Below are positions 20,446 through 32,400 of a DNA stretch of 64,000 bases, piece by piece (the first letter of the stretch is position 1; each line of letters opens with the position of its first letter). The position numbers were made by a program, and so were the translations under genes. A model generated the notes under the pieces. It saw only the letters and a list, made by a program, of their open reading frames with translations. It searched no databases and was not told the DNA's origin. The stretch comes from Chrysoperla carnea (lineage: Eukaryota > Arthropoda > Insecta > Neuroptera > Chrysopidae): NCBI RefSeq assembly GCF_905475395.1, contig NC_058341.1, positions 70,067,501-70,131,500 on the forward strand. The letters run 5' to 3'.

Positions 20446-23400
20446 CTGAAACAAACAATAAATAATCAATATTGTTAATGATTGTTATGAACAAAATACT
20501 ATACTCCAATCATCTTAGGGTTTCACCTCAGAATCTAATGGAATAAGCTGAATTTTTGTACAAACCTTTATTTTAATAGTACAAATGTTGTTTCAAAAGT
20601 CACATATGGTCACGTGTGCACGTCCTTAAATATTCAAGGACAAAAATCGCAAAAATCAGTTTTTATTATAATAGTTGTACAGGATAAAATTATCTACAAA
20701 TTTCGAATGAAACTTTTTTTGTATGTTGATCCGTTTTTGAAATAGAGGGGGCGCATAAGACGAAGCGCTTAGCTTAACGTACTTCAATACGTATGGCTGA
20801 GCGCTCCATCTTCTGCCCCCTCTATTTCAAAAAACGGTCTAACGTATAAAAAAAGGTTTCATTTGAAATTTGTAGATAATTTTATCCTCTAGAATTTTTA
20901 TAATAAATGTCAATACAATTGAAGGCAAAGGAAATGAGATATTCTCAAAAAACTGATTTTCGTTACATTTGACGTTGAATAAAACATAAAAAAAGGTACG
21001 AGTAATTTTCTTTTCATTATAATTTCGTTAATTTTCGTACAAATGACTTGAAACTTTTTTCTTTTCCAAGGTTTTTTATAGTACTTTAAAAAGTGTATGA
21101 TATATTTTTTTTTTTAAATGTTAAATTTTTCAGTTATTTGACGTTAAATATTCCGAATTTCAATTGCCAATAATTTGAGTTTTCGAAATATGCTTAAATG
21201 ACACTTTTTGCTTAGAATTCATCCCCTTCCGCTGTCATTTTCAACATATATTTTTCCACCTCCTAGAAGGAGTTGCTACAACCCCCTTGGGAAAAGACAC
21301 TAATTGGCATCATATTAATTTTGTTTCTTTGGATCTTAACTACTTATCATCCAATTTTCTAATCAATCGGAGCTATAGAAGAATCGTTTACCAAAATATG
21401 AAGTCATTCCTGTACTTGGTTTTCGTGAAAAACGATGTTAAGGTAGTTGTCATTTTCAATATATATTCCAGTTCTATCCCAGCAAGCTAGTAAAAAATTA
21501 ATGCCTTATTACCCATGCTAAGATTTTTTTACTGCTACTACTATGGTCTCACACAACACTAAGAATGAATAAACATACAGTGTGTCCCTAAAGTATTGCC
21601 CCAAACCCTAGATTTAAGTGTTCATTGTCTATCAAACAAACCCATGTTGCCTCATCCGATTGTGTTTCGTTCGTAAGATATCAACTTACTTGTTAATTTG
21701 CTTTCGTGCTGTAAAATCTAATTGAGCAGATTTACGTTGCAAATATTTGATGTACAAAATTAATAGACATGCCTCCCAAAATGAACGCTATCAAACTGTA
21801 TTAACTCAACTATAAAACACACAAAGCTATATCAGTTTGTACGTTTATGATCTTCACGCTGACATCAACAAAAATCTTTTATCTTAACCTAGTAAAAAGT
21901 TATGACCGTTTTACTCAAGAGAAGCGTTGTTTTTCTGGAAATTTCCAGAAAAACAATAACTTTACGTGTTTTATAGTTGAGTTAATACAGTTTGATAGCG
22001 TTCACTTTGGGAGGCATGTCTATTAATTTTGTACATCACATATTTGCAACGTAAATCTGCTCAATTAGATTATACCCAGAAGAACAACCGGGAAAAACCA
22101 GAATTTAGGCTACAAAATGATCTCGCTATTTCCATTTTTAGCGAATATATGGCCTGATAACTGTCAGAAAACGTGGTTTATGGTATTATATTTAACTACA
22201 AGATTGTGTCTAAATATTTTAGATAGTTTCTTATCACACTCTCTAGATTTTTTGATGTTGAAATATCCAATTGAAAAGGATAACCTACCCGGTGACCTAG
22301 GCATTTTTTGTGATTTTGAAACTTTGTTAATCAAAAAATGTATTTATAAAATTTTATTGAAATCCCTAGTATTATTCATTTCTTGCATATCTCCTTAACT
22401 GAAATCAGAATTTTAAACTCAGCCTTCTACAAATAGGGTAGGTTCTTAATATTTTGCCTAGCGTCAGAGACGATCCAAAAAAACTATTAGAAAAAGTTGC
22501 TTAGAATATTTTTTATAAAAGAGCTATTAAAAATAATTTTATAACTAATGCGCTATGGAATGTAAAAAATGGACAAAGGGATAATTTGATGTAGTGTAAT
22601 GTATTCAAATATTTCAATAAACTTATAATAATTTTGAGAATGGCCAAAATAATGAAAAAATTAAAAATGCGAATTTTGTCATGAAAATCGGTATATAGGT
22701 ATAAAAAAATATTCTAAGCAACTTTTTCGAATAGTTTTTTTTTCGATATCTCTAACCATCTTTGACGCTAGGCAAAATGTTAAGAATCGACCACTATTTG
22801 CCAATTTGTAGTGGGCTGAATTTTTTAAATTTTGAATTCGGTTCAGTATCTCAAAAATGTGACCCATCTTGTATGACTGTGAAATAACGAAAGTATGAGG
22901 GTGTCTTCATCTTAAATGCGATATACTTAACAAGATCACGTCAAAAGAGTTTAAAAAATTTTAAAACTTTGTTTATAATAATTTTTTTAAGTTAACAAAA
23001 AATGCATAAAAAATTAAAAGTTATGCAATGAAGACGAAAATTTGAGCAAGTTTTCGTTAAAAATTAACTTAAATATAAATTTCCAACGGTAATAAATTCT
23101 TTAAAGTTTTCAGAATACACAATAATTTTTACAAATTTTTTATTAATACCTTCTTTAATTGATTATAATTTTTGCAATTTTTTATGTGCTGAAAAACGCT
23201 TCCGATACATTTTTCTAGACATCAATCCGAATCCAACGAGCTATCATACGAATTTTTATGAATATAATCTATACATTTCACCAATTTGATTTTGTTAACT
23301 ATACTAATTAGATAACTAAATAAATTCTTTCAAAAAATCAGAAAAATGGAATCTTTTTCCCATTTATGTGTCCCATAATTTTTCAGATTATGGGACATTC

Positions 23401-26400
23401 GCTTACACTTGTACAGGTTGAAATACTTACTCATGTATGTGTTGAGACTCCTTCAAATACATATCACGTCGATTTAAGCCTGTAGCAGATTTAAATGATG
23501 TATCATTTGAATCATTTCGTACGGTACGTAATAGATCTTCTCGTTCTTTTCGTGCTGTAAAATTTGCTTGAGTCCGTGAAAATTCCTGTTGATAATCACG
23601 TAGTATTTCACGATGTCTTTGCTGTGTGTGTAACATTGCAGCCCCACTCATTGGCTGTTCACTCATACGTTCGTTCACTTGTTGTAACTGTAATTCAAAA
23701 CAAAACAATTTTCGAGTAACATAAATCTCAAATATAATTTTTATAATTTCGTAATTTATTATTATTCGTCTGAAGGGTAAACGATTTTTTTTTGAATTTT
23801 AGGTTAAGGTAGATTGCATTAAGGCGCAATTCCAATTAGGCAACATGAATCATGCGGCATTGATGCAAGCTACACACAGCCTTTCAATAGATAGGCTAAT
23901 AATTATGTATTATAGAAAGGAACTAAGACGTTCACGGATTTTTATTGCAGGAACCGTTCAATGGGTTATTAAGGCAGTACGAGCGCCAAGGCAAGTTTTG
24001 CTTAATGGTTGAAATTATTTGTACCTTATTTTCAACTTTGATGATGAATTTTGTTATAACTGTAGATGAAAAATAAGAATAAAATCTTTCGCTATCTGCC
24101 TTGGATTTCAAAATATCGAAAACTAAATAATTAAACAAAAATTTCAATTTTCGATATTTTGAAAATTATTCCAAATATCGAAAAATTTTATTCTTACTTT
24201 TCGTCTTATTTTGTTAAATTATAACATAATTCACCATCAAAATCGAAAATGTATATTTTTTTAAATTTGTGTCACCACTACCGTGTTCATACATCCTTAA
24301 TTAGTCGGGCACAACGGGTTTTTTTTTTCAATAATTTATTAAGGTTTTTCTTTTATTTTCAGCGTCTAGGTTTGGAGAAATCTATGAAAACATATCATCC
24401 ATCTACCGTTTTACCATAAAATCAATGTTAAATATGACTACTTTTGAAGTTATTTATTTATTTAAATAATCGGACAACTACCTTCCCCCCCCCCAAATTT
24501 TCAAAATTGATTTAGAGTTAGTCCAACTTTATATTAAGAAAAATCAAGCCTTTAGCCAAAATTAATAAAAGAAGGAAAAACCACGGAGTGTTATTAAATG
24601 AGTGGGTAGAAATTGAAGAAAGAGGTGAAAAAGGACCCCTTTTGGTTTTTCCCAATATCTCTTAAACTAAGCAAAATTTCAAGAAAATTTACATAATAGA
24701 CGTTGATTTATGACTAATTGGTCTTAGAAGCACATACAAAGATCAATATAAATGCATTTAAAAGAGGAATAAACAAACTTTTGATTGCACACATTCTTTC
24801 TTGTATAAATAATTAGGACCCCGTGCACGCTTTTAAAATTCATATCTGTGCAATCTAGGGCCCATTTTATTCTGGTCGTTACTTTACCTTAGAAAGAAGA
24901 TCCTCAATTTCTGCAGACATATTCTCAAATACATGATCACCGCCAAGTAATGGTTCTGCATCCGCAGACTTATTATATGATACTTGAGACGATCCGACTT
25001 TACTAAATCCAACCAATTTTAAATCAATTTCATTTTCTAAATGTCTTGCTTGTTTACGCAACTCTTAAAAAAAACATTTAATGCATATCAAATTCAAGTA
25101 AGTAAAACAAACAGCTATCAATTCTTTATAGTTGAGTAAATAAGGCATTGAGTGTATTCAACAAAATTATATTCATGCAAACTTGTGCATTTTCGATTTA
25201 CGTCTATAAAATGGGACAGAAGTACCCTACTTCTGGATACTACATTCTCTTTATTTAACATTTTAACTATTGGAATTTATATTTTGAGCGATTCTAAGCA
25301 CTTTTAAACCATTTTCAAGATATAAATATATAATAAAAATGGGGATTTTCGCCGAAAACTTGTTATTTACAAAAATTAAGATTATTTTGTGGTTCCGGTC
25401 AAAAATTTAGAAAGCCATTAGATATTATATTTTGGACGGCTCTAAGCATTTTTTTACTTCTGACATTTTTTACCAAACCTCATTATTTTTTATATACAGA
25501 GTGTCCCGCACGCTTGTATTGCATCAGGTAGAAAATAAAATTCTAAGACGAAAAGTCCGCTTCCATTGAACTGACTGAAAATTGGAACCACTCGACTCTG
25601 ACTGAGACTGACTAATTAATGATTTTTGATAGATTAAAAATAAATTATTAGATAATTATTATTGTTATTAACAAAAAATTATGTTAAGTATTCAGTTTGA
25701 GCAAAGCTTTGAATTTATTGCTATCAATATTAATTATTCGATATTAATAATTTTCTTTTTTGTTAATAAAAATAATAATTATTTAATAATTCATTTTTAA
25801 TCTATCAAAAATCATTAATTAGTCAGTAACAGTCAAAGTCGAGTGGTTTCAATTTCCAGTTAAAATGCTCTGATTGGCTGCCTATTTTAATTAATAGCTA
25901 ACTATCCGTGCATCGGATCAAAAAATGGAAGAAGACTTTTCGTCTTGGAACTTTACTTTCTATTTGATGCAACAAAAGCGTGCGGTACTTACGGAACACC
26001 CTGTATAAGTGTTTGCCGAAAATTCATTATTGACGAAATAAAGATTATTTTTTTTAGTTCTGGTCAAAAATATATGACTTTTTAATTTGAACTATTTTAA
26101 ACAGTTTTTACCTGACCTCACTGGTTTCGGTATATAAGCGTTTAAAAAAATGTGTAAATAACAAGTTTTCGGCGAAAATCCGCATTTTTTTTTTCAAATG
26201 CTTATATTTTGAAAACTGTAAAGTTTAGTACAAAATTTCAAAGTTTAAAAAAAATAAAAACTTATAATCGCCCAAAATAAAAAATCCAATTTTATAATGT
26301 TAAATAAAGAGAATGTGGTGTCCGGAATTAGAGTGATTCTGTCCCACCGTATGGACGTAAATCGAAAAAGCACAAATTCGCAAGAAAATGATTTTATTGA

Positions 26401-26793
26401 GTACACTCAGATAAACATTTCTGGCGAGGAGTCGATTCCTGGTTTAGGCTGTTTTTTCGTTGTTATTTTCTCGATTATTAGCTTTAATAAGTATTTCGTA
26501 AAAAATTACGAAGTGACTATTTGCACGTACTCATGTACACGGGCTTGCCTTCAATGGGGTCGAGTTTGGACGGGTCTGTGGGTTTTTTGCCTTTGTGTTC
26601 AACCTGTAATTCACGAATTAAATATTTTGTATCCGTGTAAATGGATACGTGCAAATAGTCACAGCAAAAAATTTAAATATAAACCATTATTTTTATTATC
26701 ATTAAATAATTATGTGACATATTTAGTGTCATTTTAAAATTAAATGATTTCAAATTGCAAAAATTTACCTTCCCAACCTATGGCTGTGGCCAT
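20208..26793 (-). CDS. GOSR1: Golgi SNAP receptor complex member 1 (GS28), complete, four exons
   Basis: Four exons on the minus strand (26793-26769, 25063-24888, 23687-23431, 20445-20208) join in phase into 231 residues; human GOSR1 has about 250. All introns are GT-AG. GS28 is a Qb-SNARE of the Golgi that acts in ER-to-Golgi and intra-Golgi fusion with syntaxin-5 and partners. Matches to the family include W-E-E-LRKQARHLENEIDLKL at the N terminus, LHTQQRHREILRDYQQEF in the Habc region, and NRFPLISGLLQRINIRKRRD before the membrane anchor. The SNARE motif spans about residues 145-205, with Q175 (in VGQRHTF) the likely zero-layer glutamine. One C-terminal membrane segment ends in LLYAFH, nearly as in vertebrates. 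A minus-strand AATAAA lies at 20179-20174. The introns hold several foldback elements. Confidence 0.93.
20661..20907. mobile_element. Foldback MITE in GOSR1 intron 3
   Basis: About 105-base arms: AGGATAAAATTATCTAC pairs with GTAGATAATTTTATCCT, and TTGAAATAGAGGGGGC with GCCCCCTCTATTTCAA. The short loop contains AGCGCTTAGC. A family C half-element follows at 20985-21290. Confidence 0.8.
20985..21290. mobile_element. Family C, half copy
   Basis: One arm only: TATTTGACGTTAAATATTCC, then TTAAATGACACTTTTTGC and the end block with CTAGAAGGAG and CCCCCTTGGGAAAAG. Similar to the right arm at 31090-31510. Confidence 0.6.
21714..22071. mobile_element. Foldback element in GOSR1 intron 3
   Basis: Arms of ~150 bases: AATCTAATTGAGCAGATT pairs with the right end, then AGACATGCCTCCCAAA and TAACTCAACTATAAAACAC. 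The centre is the perfect hairpin TTTCTGGAAATTTCCAGAAA. Confidence 0.8.
22405..22838. mobile_element. Foldback element in GOSR1 intron 3
   Basis: Arms of ~120 bases with TTTTGCCTAGCGTCA and AAAAAGTTGCTTAGAATATT, each present in opposite orientation at the right side. Confidence 0.75.
22839..23430. other. Part of GOSR1 intron 3; nothing recognised
   Basis: AT-rich intronic sequence. A small hairpin near 23370-23398 (CCCATAATTTTTCAGATTATGGG) is the only structure seen. Confidence 0.45.
23431..23687 (-). CDS. GOSR1: GOSR1 exon 3: Habc region and linker
   Basis: Starts after the acceptor AATTACAG with LQQVNERM, encodes the conserved HTQQRHREILRDY segment and ends GA-GTAAGT. 257 bases, phase 0 in and phase 2 out. 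Confidence 0.92.
24019..24258. mobile_element. Foldback element in GOSR1 intron 2
   Basis: Inverted arms (AAAAATAAGAATAAAATCTTTC pairing loosely with the right side at 24185-24205) around two complementary ATATCGAAAA segments. Moderately diverged. Confidence 0.55.
24259..24887. other. Part of GOSR1 intron 2; nothing recognised
   Basis: AT-rich sequence with a C-run near 24485; no reading frame, inverted repeat or family match seen. Confidence 0.4.
24888..25063 (-). CDS. GOSR1: GOSR1 exon 2: N-terminal helix
   Basis: Starts after TTTTTAAG with AG, completing glutamate 9, then LRKQARHLENEI. Ends SK-GTAAAG. 176 bases. The family's variable acidic linker (here with EPLLGGDHVFENMS) is encoded here. 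Confidence 0.92.
25128..26442. mobile_element. Foldback family G, copy 1, with a nested element
   Basis: The arms are 25128-25490 and 26010-26442. Landmarks are GATTTACGTCTATAAAATGGG and its inverted partner, then ATTTTCGCCGAAAACTTGTTA and TAACAAGTTTTCGGCGAAAA. The right arm ends at GGAGTCGATTCCTGG. The loop holds a separate element at 25492-26008. A second copy lies at 43483-45500. A 146-residue frame at 26297-26737 runs over this arm and is not a gene. Confidence 0.7.
25492..26008. mobile_element. Foldback element nested in family G, ~517 bp
   Basis: The ends TATACAGAGTGTCCCGCAC and GTACTTACGGAACACCCTGTATA pair, then TTGCATCAGGTAGAAAATA and CTAAGACGAAAAGTC. Inner pairs include ATGATTTTTGATAGATTAAA. 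A half copy is at 48065-48300. Confidence 0.75.
26510..26668. mobile_element. Small foldback, ~158 bp, near GOSR1 exon 1
   Basis: GTGACTATTTGCACGTA at the left pairs with TACGTGCAAATAGTCAC at the right; CATGTACACGG pairs with CCGTGTAAATG. It lies about 100 bases from the exon 1 splice donor. Confidence 0.65.
26769..26793 (-). CDS. GOSR1: GOSR1 exon 1: start codon exon
   Basis: Only 25 bases: ATG plus codons for ATAIGWE and one base, then GTAAAT. Chosen because it joins exon 2 in phase and gives the conserved W-E-x-LRKQAR start of GS28. Context AACATGG fits an insect start. Confidence 0.85.
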
Positions 26794-27484
26794 GTTTACG
26801 TTTTAGTTTTCTACGACTTTAGTAAGTTTTGCATGAAACAAAATAATAGAAAGTTTACGAATTAAATAAAATTCACTAAAGATGACTCAATTACTTCATT
26901 AATACAATAGATTTGATTTTTATCTACTTAATTATGTACAAATAAATAGAATTATCAAGAAATTTTTTAGTTCACTAAGCTGTCATTTTCACATATTTAT
27001 ATTTATGTTCCAAAAATGTTGTAAATTTCAATTTAAATTTACAAAAAACAATTTGAAATATAAATATGAAATGTTATCTACATTAAAATTCTTTAAGTCG
27101 TTTTAATAATTATATTTATTTAATTTTATTTGCTCAATTTAACTTTAAATTATATTTTGAATACTAAACAGTTTGAAGACTTCTGATTCTCAATATGACA
27201 AAGTAAAAGTATTTTTGTAATATTTATTAATTTTTGCATTATTTAAATAATTAATTAATGTTTATTAATTGATTTTGAACGTTATTTTTGGCCTTTTTAA
27301 ATAAAAGTTTGGTAGTTGTTAATAAATTTTTTAAATAAATTTTCTTAATTTAAAGAGCGGTAAATTTAAATATGTAGCAGATTTACATAACTTTAAAGCA
27401 GTAAGATCACAGTACTTATTGGGGATAAACTTATAAACTTCAAAAACGGCTTCAAAAATAATATACTAAAGATTCAAATAAATT
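26794..27484. other. 5' flank of GOSR1
   Basis: Very AT-rich; should contain the GOSR1 promoter, but no promoter element is clear. No repeat recognised. Confidence 0.4.
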
Positions 27485-27790
27485 CTTTTTATACCCTGTA
27501 TATTTGAAATATATATCAAGGTATACTAAGTTTAACAACTAATTAGTCCATTTCCAGTTGTCTGTCCATCCGTCGACACGATAACTCAAAAACGAAGAGA
27601 GGTCAAGCGGAAATTTGTATAGCGTGTTCAGGACGTAAAATGTAAGTTTAAGTTCGTAAATGAGCAACATAGGTCCAGGTTTTGGGGCCGTAAGACTCAT
27701 CTTGTAAACCGTCACAGACCAATTGTTTAAATGTTAAAAAAATAAACAACTTTTGTTTGAAATATTTTTTCATAAAAGGTCTTGTGAAAG
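27485..27790 (+). mobile_element. DINE-1-like repeat (family E), plus-strand copy
   Basis: Head TTTTTATACCCTGTATATTT, core TTGTCTGTCCATCCGTC, then AACTCAAAAACGAAGAGAGG. The tail decays after 27780. Confidence 0.65.
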
Positions 27791-28059
27791 ATTCTCGAAA
27801 AAACGAAAAAAAAATTATAGAAAATACTTTCGAAAATGTTCGAAAACACAAACAAAAAGATTTAAAACCCATAGTAATTTTATAAAAGTTAAAATACTAG
27901 ATTCTAGCTGTATAGGTACACAGGTACGCCCCTTCAATGTAGGTTTATTTGTTGTTTTGTTTTGAAAGTATGGACAAAATGTTGCAAAAACTGGTTGAAA
28001 ACCTTGCACATTCGTAACAATTCTAGCGATTAGAAGTAAATATTTATATTATTAATTTA

Positions 28060-28195
28060 TGTTCGCTTGATAAATTGTGGCCACATCATAATCCGTTGCG
28101 TAGTTATAAAGATCTAAGCATACATAGGAACCGACAGCGGGAAGCGACTTTGTTTTATACTATGTATTGATTGTTTAATATTAAAAATGTTTGAT
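28060..28195 (+). mobile_element. 3' tail of an RTE-like LINE, copy 1
   Basis: Contains AATCCGTTGCGTAGTTATAAAG, GATCTAAGCATACATAGGA and AAGCGACTTTGTTTTATAC, matching the tail at 56380-56460. This end is common in insect genomes, as far as I recall; the clade assignment is tentative. Confidence 0.5.
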
Positions 28196-28439
28196 AATAT
28201 AGGGGCTCTAACGATACCGCTATCCTCCAGCCAGGTCTGCATTTTTGTATTAGGATATAATGGGAGAAGTATCTGACGAATTTTTAGAATGCCTCAAACA
28301 TCTACCCAAAAACATCTCTACCAGTTCTCGGGCTAGAAATTCATTTGACAAATGGAATTAAGCAATGATATAATATTCAATAAAATGAGTCGAAAAAAAA
28401 AAGATCGAATCGAAAGTGTTGTGTTGTTAATTGTGAAAA

Positions 28440-28739
28440 CGTCGCCCTATTAGCTCAGTTGGTTAAGGCGTAACCAATTCCGTCCGCGGTATGCTTAGGG
28501 TAGCGGGTTCGATTCCCGCCGCCGCAACAAAATTAATTTAATTAATAGTTGTGATGGGCTGATGTAGTGCATGGTATATGCATGAAGGAGGTGCACTCAA
28601 CCTCTGAAATTGAGGAGCTGATGAAATGATAAATGAAATTATCTGCGTAAAGGTGGTAAAACACATATATGGTATCACAATTCACAATGGGCTCTATAGC
28701 CTAAGTGTGTCCTTCGTGGACAGCCAATATAACCTAACC
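28440..28739 (+). mobile_element. tRNA-derived SINE with telomere-like tail
   Basis: A tRNA-like head (28440-28528) carries an A box TAGCTCAGTTGG (28451-28462) and a B box GGTTCGATTCC (28506-28516). The body follows, with TAAGTGTGTCCTTCGTGGAC. The 3' tail is AACCTAACCT, two units of the insect telomere repeat complement. The perfect 12-bp target-site duplication TAATTGTGAAAA (28428-28439 and 28740-28751) proves retrotransposition. The head is more GC-rich than its surroundings and its anticodon arm does not fold cleanly, so this is not a functional tRNA gene. Confidence 0.85.
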
Positions 28740-28751
28740 TAATTGTGAAAA

Positions 28752-29432
28752 AACACCCAGTAATAATCCAGAATTACAATTTTACCGCTTTCCTGGATAT
28801 TCTTATGAATTAGTTATGAATTAGAGAGAAAATAAAACCAAAAAATAAAAATAAAACACGAGATAGCGTTCTACTTTACTAGCGTAATATCGAGTAAATG
28901 AGTTATTTATGTTTTAATTTAACCTTTAGTAACTCCCGTGTTTGTACTGCCTTAAACTGGGATAGGATCATAAACATTGTTAAAAAAAATTAGATTTATA
29001 AAACTTTTTAAAATTAAAAATATTAATGAATTGAAATATTTAAAATTCTGTCAGGAATTTAAAACAACATTTAAAGTTGGAAGGAATCATTTTTTTTATT
29101 CGTTAAAAAACACGTAGGAGTTTTCTAAAATAAAAAAAAAAAACTTGTATTATTTTGAATGGTGGTAATATTATGAACACAATTCGATAGTGAATTTAAT
29201 CGTTAATTTCTTTACGATGTTCACTCTCACTCTAACATATTAAAATGCAATATTCGATATCTTTATCTAATAACGATCATTTTAGAAAAATAATTGTAAC
29301 GGCTGTTCGTTCGACATTGTGTTGTTAGTAATATTCTCGTTAACAACCGGTATTTATTGAACAAACAGAAAAAGGAATTTAAATATAAAAAAATATTTTT
29401 GTTAATTAGACTTTCATTAAAATTAATTAAAC
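28752..29432. other. 5' flank of the 29433-32922 gene
   Basis: AT-rich; probable promoter and leader region. No clear core promoter motif or repeat. Confidence 0.4.
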
Positions 29433-32400
29433 ATGTATTGTTCATCGCCAAACGATGAACTTCGTTATCATAAAAGTCAAAAGAAATGTTTACGACAAAA
29501 ATTACAAAATAAATTTGACAAAGAATACAATAAAACAACATATCCGTCTACAACCACCAGTGAAAATATGGAACGACGTTCCTCTGACCGTAGTATATTA
29601 ACTAGTATTTCAAATTTAAGTGAAACCAAAAGGGTTTTTCGATCTGGAGCTGAGAAAATAACCAAAACATTCAATAATGTGCGAACAAGTATTGGATCAT
29701 TTTCACAGGTAAGAATATCATATATATATTTTTTTCATATTAGGGTTCAGTAACAATTCTCGAATTTATTTTTATGTATAGAAATTTAAAATATCAACGA
29801 AAAGACGACAAAGATTAGAAGAATGTCCAATGACACCAGCAAGCTGTGCCACTCCACAATCGGCTGGAGTTAGAGCTGTATTAGGTCGTACACCCACGAA
29901 ATTGTATAGTCCATTTGGTATTGAATCACCAATACGACAATCAACTTATGATAAAGAAAATTGTACACCAAAAAAAGAAAGTCCATGTAAGTAAGTGATA
30001 TAGGTAAAGAATTAAGTCTGGGTTGAAAAAAGATAAAAGAATTACGATTGAAATGAATATTTAGAAAAATCTATTGAAAATATGAATACAAATTAAATGG
30101 GTTTCATTTAATCCAGTATACGAGGAAAGAAAAGACGAAATCTTTCAAGATCAAAAGTACGGTCGTGCCAAGTGGTGCTTCTGTCTAGGGGGTGGTAACC
30201 AACCCTTTTAAGGGATGGTAGAATATATGCTGACAATGGCAATGAAAATCGGTAGAGGGGTGAATTCTGAGCAAAAAGTGTTATTTAAGCATATTTCGAA
30301 AAGTCAATACTTTCTGAATCATTGGCGATTGAAATTTAAAGTATTTAACGTCAAATAACTGAAAAATTTTACGTTTTTATACCCTGTATATATGTAATAC
30401 ATATCAAGGTATACTGAATTTAGTTCCAAGTTAATAACGCTTAAAAATATTGATGCCATGAGCAAAATTTTGGTATAGGTGTTCATAAAATTACCTAATT
30501 AGTTCATTTGCGGTTGCCCGTCCGTCCGTAAACACGATAATCAGATATATCAAGCTGAAATTTTTATAGCGGGCTTAGGACGTAAAAAGTGAGGTTTAGT
30601 TCGTAAATGAGCAACATAGGTCAATTGGGTAATGGGTTCGTAGGGCCCATCTTGTAAATTGTTAGAGAAAGACATTATTGTTAAATAACTCAACCTTTTT
30701 TTTCGAAACTTTTTTCATTTTCAAGGTACTTTATATATAGTATAGTACTTTAAATATCCCGTGTGGTAACGGGAGTTTAAAAGAATACAGGACCACTTAC
30801 TGTTTCCCCTGTCGTAAGAGGCGACTAACCGGAACACCATAGAGATCCTGGATGGTCAATCTACCAAGATGTCCCAGGAAGTAGTGAGGAAACAACACGC
30901 CAAATCCTGATGAAACCTCGTGCAAGCCTAATTATTAAAAGGTGGCAGCTCCCACCATTAGGATCGGGAGTGATGGGCTAATAAAATGTCACTTCTTAAA
31001 AAAAACCTATTACTGAAACCGCAGCGGCCCTGTGCCCCCCTAGGGATTAAAGGAATTAAGTCAAGTAAGTCATAGTACTTTGAAAAGTGTACGATATACT
31101 TTTTTCAAAAAACGTCAAATTTTTCAGTTATTTGACGTTAAATTCTCTAATAGTTGTTGCCGGGGAAAAGGAGCAGTTGTCTTCAATTAGCTGTATCTCA
31201 ACAAATATCGCTCGAAAACGAATAAAATAATGTGCTTTAATGTAATAGCTAAATAATGTACAAGGTTTTTTTCATGGAATGTCTATTTTTTTAGTTATTT
31301 GAGGAAAACTGATGAAAAACGTGATTTTTTCAATAAAAACGGCAAATTTCAATCGCCATAACTCGAAAAACATTGACTTTTCGAAACATGCTTTAATGAC
31401 ACTTTTTGCTTAGAATTTGTCCCTCTTTCAATCTCCTTTGTCATTTTCATTATAGCTTTTTCTACCCTCTAGAAGGGAGAGCTACCCCCTGGGAAAAACA
31501 CTACTCAACACCATAAAAAAATTTTTTCTTAGGGTAATTATCTACTTACCGTCGTATTTTCAAGTCAATTGGAGCTATAAGAAACAATTTAAAAATTGTT
31601 TTGCTACGTTTCGGGCACTGAAACTTATACGGCTTGAAAGACCAATAGCTTACTCATTATTGGATCAGTACAATCAATAAAATGTGTTCTCAACCTTGGT
31701 CAAATTGTGCGAAAATTTGTGTCACCAGCTCCCCTACCATTATAATTTTACAATCCATAGTAAAATTGTTATCAAAGCAAATGTGATATTTCGTTGTTGT
31801 TGTCAAATAATTTGTATAGAGTTTATAATACAAACTTTAATCGTTATTTAAACGATTATTAGACCGTACTTTCGGCTAGGAGATACAGAAAAATGTTATG
31901 CAACCCACGGCCAGAATGTTGTTTTTGTATTGTTTCGTATTAGTACAATTAAACTAAATATCTAAAAGGAAAAAATTAATGCATCATTGAAATTTTCCAG
32001 AGTTGTTAATTAGGTTGTAAAACTTCGTAAAAAAAAGTCAACCTCTCAGGGGCGTACTTCACCCCCATTTTTGGCGGGTAGTTGGGGGATTTAATCAGTT
32101 TTTTACATATTACAAAAATTATGCATTAAATTAATAAGTTCTAATAAAGTTCTAGCTGAAGTATTTGTGCACATTTTATTTGTCGACTTTCAAGCTTCAA
32201 AATGACCCAGGTATGAAAATTTTAAAATAAAATTTTTTTGCTCATTCAATCAAATGAAAAAGTATCCAGCTTGTAAACTGTTAGAGATAGAACAAAAGTT
32301 TAAATGTAAAAGTTATTCCTTATAAAAAAATAACGTTTAAACTACAATAGTACATTTAAACTTTTGTTCTATCTCTAAGGGTTTACAAGATGGATACTTT

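Larger units (their letters stand above)
30115..31515. mobile_element. Family C foldback in intron 2, interrupted by two insertions
   Basis: The left arm (30115-30371) and right arm (31090-31515) are inverted copies (TTCTGAGCAAAAAGTG and CACTTTTTGCTTAGAA; GTCTAGGGGGTGGTAA and the block with CTCTAGAAGGGAG). A family E copy (30372-30668) and a SINE-like element (30752-31071) were inserted between them. Confidence 0.65.

Noticed and set aside
26297-26737. 146-residue plus-strand reading frame
   Set aside because: It runs from the right arm of foldback family G into a small MITE; the same bases occur in other copies with the frame broken, and no domain is visible.
28440-28528. Functional tRNA gene
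   Set aside because: A and B boxes are present, but the anticodon arm does not fold and the sequence continues into a SINE body with a target-site duplication.
29987-29995. Splice donor at 29991 for exon 2 of the unknown gene
   Set aside because: It looks like a good GTAAGT, but puts exon 3 out of phase; the GT at 29987 keeps the frame.
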